The position numbers were made by a program, and so were the translations under genes. Positions 25,348-33,605 of a stretch of DNA of 64,000 bases are shown piece by piece (position 1 is the first letter of the stretch; every line of letters starts with the position of its first letter). The notes under the pieces were generated by a model. That model made no database searches, had not been told where the DNA came from, and saw only the letters and a program-made list of their open reading frames with translations. The stretch is from Butyrivibrio sp. MC2021 (GTDB taxonomy: Bacteria > Bacillota > Clostridia > Lachnospirales > Lachnospiraceae), in NCBI RefSeq assembly GCF_000621605.1, contig NZ_JHXX01000003.1, positions 299,161 through 363,160 on the forward strand. The letters are read 5' to 3'.

Positions 25348-25800
25348 TTACAGCAGGTTGAGCATATTCTCAGGATCCTCTGCTGCCTTAACTTTGTCGT
25401 TGGCTCTCACAATGATTCCCTGCTCGTCGATGAGGTAGGTGGTGCGGACAACCCCCATGGTCACCTTGCCATAGTTCTTTTTCTCCTTCCACACATCATA
25501 GGCCTCTATTACCTTGCGCTCAGGATCTGCCAAAAGAGTGAATGCAAGGCCGTACTTTTCCTCAAACTTTTTATGAGAAGCGACGGTATCCTTGCTTATG
25601 CCCAGGACAACTGCGCCTTTTTCCTGAAAATGAGGATATCTTTCAGAGAAGCCGCAGGCCTGTTTGGTGCAGCCTGCTGTATTGTCCTTGGGGTAAAAAT
25701 ACAGAATCACTTTCTTTCCCTTGTATTCTTCCAGGGAGTGCATTACGCCATTCTGATCCGGAAGTTCAAAGGCCGGTGCCTTGGTTCCTACTTCTAACAT
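25348..25800 (-). CDS. bcp: Thioredoxin-dependent thiol peroxidase, Bcp/PrxQ (150 aa)
   Basis: Contains the PrxQ active site PKDNTAGCTKQACGF, with peroxidatic Cys (about residue 44) and resolving Cys five residues on, plus GISKDTVASHKKFEEKYGL and the family ending. It reduces peroxides using thioredoxin in the cytosol. Last gene of a minus-strand set LysR, LOG, msrA, bcp with gaps of 8, 32 and 35 bases, which suggests an oxidative-stress operon. Confidence 0.93.
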   Translation of the reverse strand: MLEVGTKAPAFELPDQNGVMHSLEEYKGKKVILYFYPKDNTAGCTKQACGFSERYPHFQEKGAVVLGISKDTVASHKKFEEKYGLAFTLLADPERKVIEAYDVWKEKKNYGKVTMGVVRTTYLIDEQGIIVRANDKVKAAEDPENMLNLL

Positions 25801-25835
25801 ATTTTTGTCCTCCTGCTTTGGATTCTTGCTATATA

Positions 25836-26321
25836 TTATTTTTTTCTTCCGGACTCAATGAGCTCTTTCTCAAAAGCCTCTGGATTCTTGAGATAATAAT
25901 CCTGATGATACTCTTCCGCCTCATAAAAGTTCTTATAGGGCAGAACAGCCACCTGAGCTTTCTTCCCTGACTTCGCTTCCAGTGCAGCAATCTTTTCAAG
26001 GGCTGATTTTTTCTCATCCTCTGTCATATAGAAAATCGCCAGGGTATAAGAGAATCCCTTATCAATAAACTGTCCTTCCGCATCATAGGGATCCACGTTG
26101 GCAAAATAGATATCAAGAAGCTTCTCATATGCTACCTTCTGAGGATCATATACGAGCTTTATGGTCTCCCGGTGCCCGGTTTCCTGGTGCTTGACCTGCT
26201 CATAGGTGGGGTTTTCCTCGTCACCGCCGGCGTATCCGCAGATCACCTTATCCACTCCATACATTTTATAAATTGGCGTAACACACCAAAAACATCCCCC
26301 TGCAAAATAAGCTTCTTTCAT
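25836..26321 (-). CDS. msrA: Peptide methionine sulfoxide reductase A (161 aa)
   Basis: The GCFWC active-site motif near residue 9, the YAGG and GHRETIKLVYDP motifs and EEYHQDYYLKNP near the end are those of MsrA. It repairs methionine-S-sulfoxide using thioredoxin. No MsrB domain is fused. Genomic position between a LOG gene and bcp supports a stress role. Confidence 0.95.
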   Translation of the reverse strand: MKEAYFAGGCFWCVTPIYKMYGVDKVICGYAGGDEENPTYEQVKHQETGHRETIKLVYDPQKVAYEKLLDIYFANVDPYDAEGQFIDKGFSYTLAIFYMTEDEKKSALEKIAALEAKSGKKAQVAVLPYKNFYEAEEYHQDYYLKNPEAFEKELIESGRKK

Positions 26322-26353
26322 CCTTTAATTCCTCGCTTCCTATTCAAACCGGG

Positions 26354-26896
26354 CTATTTTTGCCCTTTTGTAATGAACTGTGATATCACTTCCATATTTT
26401 CAGAAAAAAGCATTCTTGTAAAGTACTCATTTCTTCCAAAGCCGCTTTCTATGATCTTCCTGATAACTGCTCTGAAGGGCTGATAGTATCCGTCTGTGTC
26501 GAACAAAACAATGGGACAGGTGGTTATATCAAGACTTGAAAGAGACAGCACATCTGTAAGCTCGTCTAAAGTGCCGATTCCCCCGGGCAGCGCCACAAAG
26601 GCATCCGCAAGTTCTATCATCTTGGCCTTTCTCTCGGCCATTGAGGGGGTATCGATATATTCCGTCAGTCCCTGATGACGTCTTTCCTGTATCTGCGGCA
26701 CATCCGGCAAAACTCCTATAACCTTTCCGCCGGCTTCCAGTGTCGCATCACTGACTGCTCCCATAAGTCCCTGGCTGGCTCCGCCAAAAACAAGGGTGTT
26801 TCCGTTTTCTCCGATCCACCTGCCCAAAGCCCTGGCAGATTCTATATATTTGCTGTCATTACCTTTGCTTGATCCGCAATAAACTACTATGTTCAT
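26354..26896 (-). CDS. LOG-family Rossmann-fold protein (180 aa)
   Basis: Motifs PGGIGTLDEL near residue 105 and GGASQGLMG near 40 define the LOG/TIGR00730 family, which hydrolyses nucleoside 5'-monophosphates to base and ribose 5-phosphate (cytokinin-activating in plants). The bacterial role is often nucleotide salvage. It begins 8 bases after the LysR gene and is likely co-transcribed. Confidence 0.88.
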   Translation of the reverse strand: MNIVVYCGSSKGNDSKYIESARALGRWIGENGNTLVFGGASQGLMGAVSDATLEAGGKVIGVLPDVPQIQERRHQGLTEYIDTPSMAERKAKMIELADAFVALPGGIGTLDELTDVLSLSSLDITTCPIVLFDTDGYYQPFRAVIRKIIESGFGRNEYFTRMLFSENMEVISQFITKGQK

Positions 26897-26904
26897 ATTA
26901 CCTC

Positions 26905-27780
26905 CTAATTGGTATTAACCATGTTCCAGAATTCCTCAGCCACCTTTGAGAGATCCCGCTCTGCACTTCTGACGATAGCATAGCGGGCTGTGACATTGGG
27001 CTTTGCGATCTTTTTTATAACAACATCCTCTCCTACATATTTAGCTGCTGAAGCAGGATATATGGCAATTCCCACGCCTTTGGCCGTTAGCTCATAGGCG
27101 TTTAGCATATGCGCTATTCGGCAGATTATCTTAGGTTCACAGCCAAGAGGAGCAAACCAGTTCTCAATCTCTTTTCTCCTGGATCTTCGGGAAGGAATGA
27201 TCAGCTCATAGGGGGCCAGTTTTTTAAGCTCTATGCTGTCGCTCTTTCCCTTTGCCAAGGGGTGTCCCTTGGGAATTATTGCAACCCAGGGCTCAGTATA
27301 TATAAGGCGCCCCTCAAGACCTTCCTCGTCAAAAGGAAAGGTTATGACACCTACTTCATTCAGTCCCGAGTGTACTCTCTTTATAACATCATCGGAATTC
27401 CCGTTCCATACTTCGTATTCAACAAGAGGATATTTTTTCTTGAAGTCGCTGATCCAGTTTGCAAAAAGCTCCGGAGCATGTCCTTCAACCGTAGCAAGGT
27501 AGAGCCTGCCTGTAAGGCCATCCTGCATCTTGCTTATATCTTCGACAGACTGATCCGACAACTGCTTGATGCGGCGTGCATATTGCTGAAAGCGCACCCC
27601 GGATTCAGTCAGGGCCAGGCCTCTGGATTTTCGCACAAAAAGCTTGGTGCCCAGTTCCTCCTCAAGATCACGTATCTGGCGGCTAAGAGGCGGCTGTGCT
27701 ATGCAGAGTTTTTCCGCAGCCCTGGTAAAACTGCCTTCTTCAGCCACTGTGAGGAAATATCTGATATGCCTAAGCTCCAT
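26905..27780 (-). CDS. LysR-family regulator (291 aa)
   Basis: N-terminal winged helix MELRHIRYFLTVAEEGSFTR then LCIAQPPLSRQIRDLE is of the CatM/BenM/CynR-like type; the remainder is a periplasmic-binding-like effector domain. ATG at 27780 has AGGAGGGG upstream. It heads the LOG-msrA-bcp set. An ATAC-N7-GTAT dyad lies 20 bases before its start, the consensus known for BenM/CatM sites, so it probably controls its own transcription and perhaps the divergent micro-ORF. The effector is unknown; control of stress genes is inferred from the operon. Confidence 0.88.
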   Translation of the reverse strand: MELRHIRYFLTVAEEGSFTRAAEKLCIAQPPLSRQIRDLEEELGTKLFVRKSRGLALTESGVRFQQYARRIKQLSDQSVEDISKMQDGLTGRLYLATVEGHAPELFANWISDFKKKYPLVEYEVWNGNSDDVIKRVHSGLNEVGVITFPFDEEGLEGRLIYTEPWVAIIPKGHPLAKGKSDSIELKKLAPYELIIPSRRSRRKEIENWFAPLGCEPKIICRIAHMLNAYELTAKGVGIAIYPASAAKYVGEDVVIKKIAKPNVTARYAIVRSAERDLSKVAEEFWNMVNTN

Positions 27781-27799
27781 TTGCCCCTCCTGTTCTCTT

Positions 27800-27814
27800 A
27801 TACCTAAAAGGTAT
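27800..27814. promoter_or_regulatory. LysR-type operator ATAC-N7-GTAT
   Basis: ATACCTAAAAGGTAT is a perfect dyad of the ATAC-N7-GTAT type used by BenM/CatM-like LysR proteins. A second dyad, TGTATTATACA, is at 27833-27843. Both lie between the LysR gene and the divergent micro-ORF. Confidence 0.6.
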
Positions 27815-27923
27815 ATCTCTACTGTCATTATATGTATTATACAATAGCTAGACAAGATGTTATCATTAAATCATCAAAAGAGCAAACGACTGATAATCGT
27901 ATTTAAAAAGGAGGTTTTTTACA

Positions 27924-27995
27924 ATGAAGAAACTTTTTGAAAAGATTGAGAAAATACTTGAAGAAATTTATGATATAGAGCACAACGTAGCATAA
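27924..27995 (+). CDS. Possible 23-residue microprotein
   Basis: An AAGGAGG ribosome site lies 10 bases before ATG. The product, MKKLFEKIEKILEEIYDIEH plus three residues, would form one amphipathic helix. It is divergent from the LysR gene and followed by a 12-bp stem at 28012-28036. The excellent ribosome site is the main argument; conservation could not be tested. Confidence 0.5.
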   Translation: MKKLFEKIEKILEEIYDIEHNVA

Positions 27996-28011
27996 CTACT
28001 GAAAAAGAGAG

Positions 28012-28036
28012 AGATTGGGGTCACTGACCCCAATCT
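28012..28036. terminator. Stem-loop after the micro-ORF
   Basis: AGATTGGGGT pairs with ACCCCAATCT around CACTG. No T-run follows on the plus strand, so termination may be weak. Confidence 0.45.
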
Positions 28037-28074
28037 TCCCGGCTTATTCTCCATCGCTGTAATCGAAAATCCCG

Positions 28075-28128
28075 TCATTCTTTTCTTCCAAAGCTTAGGA
28101 CAAAAATCAAATTACCAAGAAATCTCAT
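28075..28128 (-). pseudogene. Truncated copy of a YccF gene start
   Basis: The frame MRFLGNLIFVLSFGRKE starts exactly like the intact YccF protein at 41815-42186 (MRFLGNLIWIL) and then stops. About 40 bases including the GGGAGAAG ribosome site match the intact locus, so this is a decayed duplicate or the scar of a deletion. Confidence 0.6.
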
Positions 28129-28130
28129 TA

Positions 28131-28499
28131 TCAAACTTCTCCCTTGTTTTTCCTATCCTTTATAACCACCACAACAGTTCCAACCGCGGCAACTGCAAAC
28201 GCTATAAAGCCATAAACCATCATGAGAGCCGCACCAAAAATCGGCGCTTCAGAATTAGCACTGACAAAATAGTAGTAATAATATGTGTAAAGAATCATTC
28301 CCACTACGGTAGATACTACAAGCATCAGCGATGAAATAAGATACTCTTTCATGCTTTTTTCAAGGAACATGTTCATAACTCCAAGTGCAACAATTATTAT
28401 CAGTAAATACCTGCTGATCAGTGTTCCTCTAAGCTTATCAACAATGAAGAACATAATAAGCGGTATCAGATTAAGCCATTTTAGATATTTCGTATTCAC
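28131..28499 (-). CDS. Four-span membrane protein (122 aa)
   Basis: Unrecognised. Hydrophobic segments: WLNLIPLIMFFIV, YLLIIIVALGVMNMFL, YLISSLMLVVSTVVGMILYT and a C-terminal FGAALMMVYGFIAFAVAAVG, ending in a basic tail. GTG at 28499 is preferred because AAGGAG lies 11 bases upstream, while a TTG at 28520 overlaps that site. Two bases after its stop begins the truncated YccF copy. Confidence 0.6.
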   Translation of the reverse strand: MNTKYLKWLNLIPLIMFFIVDKLRGTLISRYLLIIIVALGVMNMFLEKSMKEYLISSLMLVVSTVVGMILYTYYYYYFVSANSEAPIFGAALMMVYGFIAFAVAAVGTVVVVIKDRKNKGEV

Positions 28500-28612
28500 T
28501 ATAGTCCCAACTCCTTTCAAAGTACATCATATCAGAACGCCTTGTTTTTAAACCGCAAAATCCAGGCAGCTTCTGATCTTGGTATAAGGTCTCACCTTGG
28601 AATCAGCCACTG

Positions 28613-28840
28613 CTACATGCTCGGCATGCCCTTACTTTCAAGCACTTGAACGATAGCAAGGGATGTAAGAAGATTACACAAAAACCCGTAGTTCTTGGAA
28701 TCTGTATATTGAGAGTTCTCGAAGAGAAGGACATTCATCTTATCTATCAAAAGAGCCCGGTCCTCCTCGTCCCATTCTTTATACAGATCTCTGAAACGAC
28801 TTCGAGAGATCATTTTCCATGGTATATATTTCTTGTTCAT
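28613..28840 (-). CDS. Hypothetical protein (75 aa)
   Basis: Start has GGTGAG at 4-5 bases. The sequence is charged and helical in the first half (KEWDEEDRALLIDKMNVLLF) with a hydrophobic C-terminal helix (LCNLLTSLAIVQVL). No family recognised. It stands alone. Confidence 0.5.
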   Translation of the reverse strand: MNKKYIPWKMISRSRFRDLYKEWDEEDRALLIDKMNVLLFENSQYTDSKNYGFLCNLLTSLAIVQVLESKGMPSM

Positions 28841-28978
28841 AATCTCACCATTTTCCGATACACGTGATCATTTCTGTATCACTGCGATCACGCAGGGCAT
28901 TCTTCTGCCAACAACATTGTATTCTACTTTATCGTATCTCATATGTCAGTTTTTTTCATTTTTAGGAATTCGTCCATA

Positions 28979-30001
28979 TTATTGCTTCAGGTAATCAATT
29001 ATCCCCTGGATGATCTCCGGGTTCGGATATCCTTTACCGTCTTTGCCCTTCATACCGTATAGCATCGCATAGGCAAAGTTATCCGCCATACATTCCTCCG
29101 GATCAGTTACATAACCGGTATTTGTTCCAAAGACCTCATCAAAGTTTGATGCCTGTTCGCTGGTATAATAAATATCCGTTCCGTCAACAGGAACTAGAGC
29201 CGTAGCATCGTTGGACATAAAGCCTGATTGTGCCTCGGCATAACTCTTTGTTGTGATGCAGGCCGTATAACAGTCAATCGGTTCTCCGTCTATCAGAAAT
29301 GTTGCGTAGGAGTTGTGGTGCTCCACATCAGGGTTACTGATATATCTCTCAAGCACACACGGAGGTAGTTCATACTCCTTATCCGTGACTGTAAAATGAA
29401 TGAGGGAATACATATCGGTCCTAAACTGAGGATTACTCCTTGTAAGGCAGTGAAACAGCTCATGATATAACAGTTTGTCCATATATTCACTAAATCCGGG
29501 AATGATATTCATAAGAGCATATATAGTAACTAAATCATCACTCAAATAAATCTGTGTCCCATGCGTATATCCGCTTGCTCCAGATTCAAGTTCCATATCG
29601 GCTTTTATAAATACGATTTTTTCAACTTCAGGGATGTCGTACCCCTTAAGTTTAAAATGTAATGCCATTCTTGCAAGGCGACTATTCAGATACCATTTAT
29701 CAATAAAGTTAAAATCACTGACGCTCTCCCGGGAGGCTTCCAGGAATTCCTCCTTTGTCGCGCCGCTTTTTCGCATACGAAAGTCAAAATCATTCTGCGT
29801 CATGTTGTCATAGTATTCTGTATTCGAAAGCATGATTTCCCGACCTTCCTGCGCAGATGCATAGCGATGAGGGATTAAACCGGAAAAGATTAATGTGATA
29901 CAAAGATTTAGCATTCCCCAGATCATGATCAGCCCCAATATGATCTGTAATGCTTTTCTTCTCTTTTTCTTTTTTATACTCCTGTCTTCATGTTTTATCA
30001 C
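28979..30001 (-). CDS. Membrane-anchored HExxH metallopeptidase-like protein (340 aa)
   Basis: A basic N-terminus precedes one membrane anchor (ALQIILGLIMIWGMLNLCIT). The extracellular part contains HELFH near residue 181, the zinc-binding HExxH signature, and a downstream DPEECMADNF near residue 301 whose Glu could be the third ligand in gluzincin style. GTG start with AAGGAGA at 6 bases. Substrate unknown; surface protein processing or cell-wall peptide turnover are possibilities. Not assignable to a named peptidase family by eye. Confidence 0.7.
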   Translation of the reverse strand: MIKHEDRSIKKKKRRKALQIILGLIMIWGMLNLCITLIFSGLIPHRYASAQEGREIMLSNTEYYDNMTQNDFDFRMRKSGATKEEFLEASRESVSDFNFIDKWYLNSRLARMALHFKLKGYDIPEVEKIVFIKADMELESGASGYTHGTQIYLSDDLVTIYALMNIIPGFSEYMDKLLYHELFHCLTRSNPQFRTDMYSLIHFTVTDKEYELPPCVLERYISNPDVEHHNSYATFLIDGEPIDCYTACITTKSYAEAQSGFMSNDATALVPVDGTDIYYTSEQASNFDEVFGTNTGYVTDPEECMADNFAYAMLYGMKGKDGKGYPNPEIIQGIIDYLKQ

Positions 30002-30067
30002 GAAGGTTCTCCTTTGTCTTTGGATTCTAACAGTTCTTCAGTAGTTTCTTTGATTTCGATTTCTATA

Positions 30068-30922
30068 TCATTCCTCTAATAGAGCAGCCCAGTAGCCATC
30101 AATTGCTGCTTTGTTATCGTATGAACTGAGTGCCATAAGCAAAAAGAATAATTTACTCACTTCCTCAAACGACGGCATCTCACAATATGTCTCATATCCC
30201 GCCTTGAAATCATCCCAGTCCTCAACCTGGTAATGAAGGAAGCTAAGCTCCCATTCTACAGGTCCAATCACATACGCATCTAAATCAACACACGCTACAA
30301 TATTCTCATCGCAAAACAAGAACTGATCCGCGCAGATGTCGACCATAATTAGAGAATTTCCATTGTTTGAAAGCTTTTTATCCTTTATCTGCTCGTAACA
30401 ACCCCTGACCTTTTTATCTGCATCATCATCCCCACTCCAATGCTCGCTAATACAATCTTCAATATATCTTCTGGCATTCTCAAAAAATAAATCTCCTTTT
30501 GAAACGCCCAAAAGTCCGGAATAATCGTACTTTGTCCTGTGATTATATCCAATAAACTGCCCCAGAGTATAAGCGTTTTTCTTTCCCTTTGGAAAAAAAT
30601 CATTATCCCATGCTGTTCCTTCAACAAACTCAAAAACGCTTGCATCTTCATTGGCTGCTACAAACGGAGCCACTTTTATGTGAGGGTTATCCTTCAAAGT
30701 ATTGTAGATATTATGAAGACTTGAATTCTGCTCCTTTACCGAATAACCAAACACCTTTCTCATCATTGTCCAGAACGGTGAAAAATCATCTCTTGTCATT
30801 AATGGAGTCTTTAAAATATATCTTTTTCCCTCGTATGTAAAAAAACGAATTTCATTGGATGAGACTCCTCCCATCTCAAAAGAGGATTTATTCCTTTGAG
30901 CATATTCCAAAATCGTGTTCAT
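30068..30922 (-). CDS. Kinase-fold (APH-like) protein with altered catalytic loop (284 aa)
   Basis: The layout resembles aminoglycoside/choline-kinase-like phosphotransferases: an N-lobe strand with Lys (KRYILKTPL), an acidic hinge (FEFVEGTAWDNDFF), a catalytic-loop equivalent (LIMVDICADQFLF) and a metal-binding-like strand (IVACVDLDAYVIGPVEWELS). The usual H-G-D of the catalytic loop is replaced by V-D-I, leaving a single Asp, so activity is uncertain. Ribosome site is weak. It follows the flavodoxin-like gene across a 92-base gap with a nested hairpin. Confidence 0.55.
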   Translation of the reverse strand: MNTILEYAQRNKSSFEMGGVSSNEIRFFTYEGKRYILKTPLMTRDDFSPFWTMMRKVFGYSVKEQNSSLHNIYNTLKDNPHIKVAPFVAANEDASVFEFVEGTAWDNDFFPKGKKNAYTLGQFIGYNHRTKYDYSGLLGVSKGDLFFENARRYIEDCISEHWSGDDDADKKVRGCYEQIKDKKLSNNGNSLIMVDICADQFLFCDENIVACVDLDAYVIGPVEWELSFLHYQVEDWDDFKAGYETYCEMPSFEEVSKLFFLLMALSSYDNKAAIDGYWAALLEE

Positions 30923-30964
30923 TCCTTATTTAATGAATCCTCCGTAGAAATATAATTCGTTACC

Positions 30965-31016
30965 CTCCGTAATCAGTAGTAATCACATTTTTACTACTAC
31001 ATTTACGGAGTTTTTT
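30965..31016 (+). terminator. Plus-strand terminator-like nested hairpin
   Basis: CTCCGTAA (30965-30972) pairs with TTACGGAG (31003-31010) and AGTAGTAA with TTACTACT inside it, followed by TTTTTT on the plus strand. No plus-strand gene reads into it; it may stop antisense transcription, or in the minus-strand mRNA act as a 3'-end structure after the flavodoxin-like gene. Confidence 0.5.
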
Positions 31017-31743
31017 AATCTTTAATCTGTTTCCATGGTCTTACTTTGCCAATCCAGCCGTTCTCATTCCAATACTTAAAATCGGTGTACTCAGGATTCT
31101 TTTTACCAAGGCTTGTCTGCAGCATTCTTACCATGTAGAACTTTGTTTTCACCATAACATTTGTATGAGCCGGTTTATCATAATTTATGGCATGCATTTT
31201 TCGTGCGACACTGCTCAGCTTCTTTTGAAAGGATGCTTTTCTCTTGTCCTCGATCTTATCCCAGTCAATTTCGGACATCAACTTGAAGCTTACTACTTTG
31301 ATGTCCGAAATGCCCCACCAGGAAAGGCTGTCCTTAATATCTTTTGCTGTGGATCTTCCACCGGCCCCCAGGCACTGTGTGATTATCACCGCCCGCTTCC
31401 CGAACATTTCCTTCGCCGGACGGTGAGGCATCCACCTGTAACCGAAATGGTCAAGCATAGCCTTCATTGCGCCGGTTGTATGGAAAACATACGCGGGTGA
31501 TGTAAAAACAAGCAGATCCGCTTCAAGCAAGGATTTCTCAATCTTCTGCACCTTCTCGGCATCCTTACAACGCTTCTGATCATTCCTGAAGCACGCAGTA
31601 CATCCTATGCAGAAACCCGGACCATCCTTGGGAAGATAATATTCCGTGATCTTTGAATCGTCTCTGAACTGCTCTAAAAATATTTCCTTCATTCTGTATG
31701 TAACACCGCGTTTTTCGGTTCCGTTTATCACTGTGATCTTCAT
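31015..31743 (-). CDS. Flavodoxin-like NAD(P)H-dependent reductase with Cys cluster (242 aa)
   Basis: The flavodoxin-fold start (MKITVINGTEKRGVTYRMKE) provides the FMN phosphate loop, and TSPAYVFHTTGAMKAMLDH is the typical NADPH-FMN reductase segment. A C-x2-C-x2-C-like cluster (FCIGCTACF) and further Cys near residue 60 resemble iron-sulfur flavoproteins. The C-terminal 80 residues are basic and unfamiliar. The ATG overlaps the stop of a TetR remnant (ATGA), the classic pairing of TetR regulators with reductases, so it may once have been regulated by it. Confidence 0.8.
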   Translation of the reverse strand: MKITVINGTEKRGVTYRMKEIFLEQFRDDSKITEYYLPKDGPGFCIGCTACFRNDQKRCKDAEKVQKIEKSLLEADLLVFTSPAYVFHTTGAMKAMLDHFGYRWMPHRPAKEMFGKRAVIITQCLGAGGRSTAKDIKDSLSWWGISDIKVVSFKLMSEIDWDKIEDKRKASFQKKLSSVARKMHAINYDKPAHTNVMVKTKFYMVRMLQTSLGKKNPEYTDFKYWNENGWIGKVRPWKQIKD

Positions 31744-31944
31744 TTTGTTCTCCTCGGCGATCTCCTCTTATTATTCTGCATGTTTTTTTCATCTCTTGCG
31801 TACAGTTTATTAAACTGCCGAACATGCGCTTCCATTGTCTTAAGTGCCTCTTTCTCACGCTCTGGATCCCGATCGCATATGGTCAGAAGCATGTAGATCG
31901 GCGCGTAAAACTGAAAGAATTTATCGCTTAATCCCCAATATGTG
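31740..31944 (-). pseudogene. C-terminal fragment of a TetR-family regulator
   Basis: The frame reads TYWGLSDKFFQFYAPIYMLL and continues to LKTMEAHVRQFNKLY, the C-terminal ligand-domain helices of TetR-type regulators. The DNA-binding half is absent. It overlaps the ATG of the flavodoxin-like gene. Confidence 0.6.
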
Positions 31945-32031
31945 AGATTTCATTTTGAAACCATACTTCTCATACAAATGAATCGTCTTGTTACCATCAA
32001 CCACTTTTACTTCGATATGTCTGACATTATT
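31921..32031 (-). pseudogene. C-terminal fragment of a GNAT acetyltransferase
   Basis: Directly after the stop of the XRE/AbrB gene, in the same frame, comes VKVVDGNKTIHLYEKYGFKM and then a stop. The L-Y-E-K-Y-G-F segment is the last strand-helix motif of GNAT enzymes. N-terminal motifs are missing. Confidence 0.6.
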
Positions 32032-32466
32032 TTAGTCAGTTATACTTTCTTTCGCACTGTTGATAAGTCCCAGGAGACCTTTTTCTTTTATAAGGGCAAT
32101 ACCCTGGAATTCATCTCCGAGGACAATCAGATTGTCGCCTGTTTTAATATTGAAGATCTTTCTTGCTTTGGCAGGAATGACGATCTGACCCTTATCTCCT
32201 ACTTTGACCATTCCAAAGATATGTTTTCCTTTCGGCGGTATAGCATATCCCAGGTTGTCCGAATCATTCTTTTCATATGAGATAAGGTCGTCCATGGATA
32301 CACCAAAGAGGTCAGCCAGCATCTTACATCTCTTTATGTCCGGCAGCGACTCTCCGGTCTCATATTTTGAAAGCGTCTGTCTGGATACGCCTATCTTCTC
32401 AGCAATTTCCTCCTGTGACAGGTTATTAAGCTTTCTTAATTCCATAAGATTGTCTGCAAAACTCAT
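32032..32466 (-). CDS. XRE-type HTH fused to an AbrB/SpoVT-like domain (144 aa)
   Basis: Residues 1-60 are an XRE helix-turn-helix (LSQEEIAEKIGVSRQTLSKY), and residues 85-125 a swapped-hairpin AbrB-like DNA-binding domain (GMVKVGDKGQIVIPAKARKI). Two DNA-binding domains in one small protein is a known Firmicutes architecture. The start is set by GGAGAAG and overlaps the acyltransferase stop by four bases, so the two are translationally coupled. Confidence 0.85.
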   Translation of the reverse strand: MSFADNLMELRKLNNLSQEEIAEKIGVSRQTLSKYETGESLPDIKRCKMLADLFGVSMDDLISYEKNDSDNLGYAIPPKGKHIFGMVKVGDKGQIVIPAKARKIFNIKTGDNLIVLGDEFQGIALIKEKGLLGLINSAKESITD

Positions 32467-33539
32467 TCTTTCTTCTCCTTTTTTATTCCCAGAACACACC
32501 ACCTTATGAAAGGTATGCGGCTCATGATTTCATACAGAAGGTAGGAGCCTGCGAATGCTGCTATTGCAACCAACAGGTATACGATGACAGGGGCAAGGAA
32601 CGGACATAATGTATGCAGATACCATCCGCTGACCGCTATCATCAGATAATGGAATACGTAGAGGCCCCATGATTTTCGGCACATCCACTTTGAGAAAGCA
32701 TTCGTGAAATTTCCCCATTTTTTCATGAAGGCAAGTATACCGAGTGTTCCAAACCAAGCATATACATTGCACATGATTGTATCCAGAACCACGTGATCCG
32801 GATAAGACTGACCTTTATATAAAATCACGAAGGCTACGCAGGATGCGAAGGCAAGGATGCTTAATAACACCCAGTTTTTACCAAGTCGATCCATCACTTC
32901 GTCATGGGACAATACAAAGTAGCCGATCATAAAGCCCAGTCCGTAGATACCGAATCTGTATACCACAATTATCGGTGTGTTAAGTATCTGCGCTGCTCCG
33001 TATACGGGTATGACAAGAAGTATAAGTGTCAAAAGATTTGCTTTGCCGCATATATTATAAAATCCGTCTTTTTCAATCCTTCTGATCAGTACCAGTATCA
33101 GGCTGAAGAGCCAAAGCATCTGAATGTACCACAGAGGGCCAGAGCCGCTGACTGCCATAATCAGGAAAAGGATTGGCCCCGGTACGTTGTTCATGGAATC
33201 AAATGCACCGGAAATCAGCATATTGTAGTAGCCAAGAACCCAGCCGAAAAACAGAAGGCCAATTGTTGATGGCACAAGATACTTTCTCGTCCTTACTCTG
33301 ATGAATTCCTTCTCTGTTCGCTTAACCAGTTCATAGCGGGCTGACATGCCGGATACCACAAACAGAAGTAGCATGAACCAAGGATATACAATGTACTGAT
33401 ATGTATCCTGGGGCTGATGTTCACTGAAAGGGCCGATGATTCCATGCTGTGTAACGCCGTTGAATATGTAGATTACATGATAGATGACAACCAGCACTAC
33501 TGTTATCCAGCGAATATTATCCAAGTACACCTTCCTCAT
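32463..33539 (-). CDS. Acyltransferase-3 family membrane protein (358 aa)
   Basis: About ten membrane segments, the N-terminal motif YLDNIRWITVVLVVIYHV with the family's active His, and GSGPLWYIQMLW further on identify acyltransferase-3 proteins, which O-acylate polysaccharides or other surface molecules from the cytoplasmic side. Start at 33539 has GGTGG upstream. Coupled to the XRE/AbrB regulator gene downstream. Confidence 0.82.
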   Translation of the reverse strand: MRKVYLDNIRWITVVLVVIYHVIYIFNGVTQHGIIGPFSEHQPQDTYQYIVYPWFMLLLFVVSGMSARYELVKRTEKEFIRVRTRKYLVPSTIGLLFFGWVLGYYNMLISGAFDSMNNVPGPILFLIMAVSGSGPLWYIQMLWLFSLILVLIRRIEKDGFYNICGKANLLTLILLVIPVYGAAQILNTPIIVVYRFGIYGLGFMIGYFVLSHDEVMDRLGKNWVLLSILAFASCVAFVILYKGQSYPDHVVLDTIMCNVYAWFGTLGILAFMKKWGNFTNAFSKWMCRKSWGLYVFHYLMIAVSGWYLHTLCPFLAPVIVYLLVAIAAFAGSYLLYEIMSRIPFIRWCVLGIKKEKKE

Positions 33540-33605
33540 ATTTCTACCACCTTTGCTAAATATTTTAACATTTTTCTCAATCATAAAAAAGTAAGCTCCA
33601 CCTGT

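Noticed and set aside
28860..28975. Possible operator with repeated GATCAC
   Set aside because: The partial dyad is short and not clearly positioned relative to a gene.
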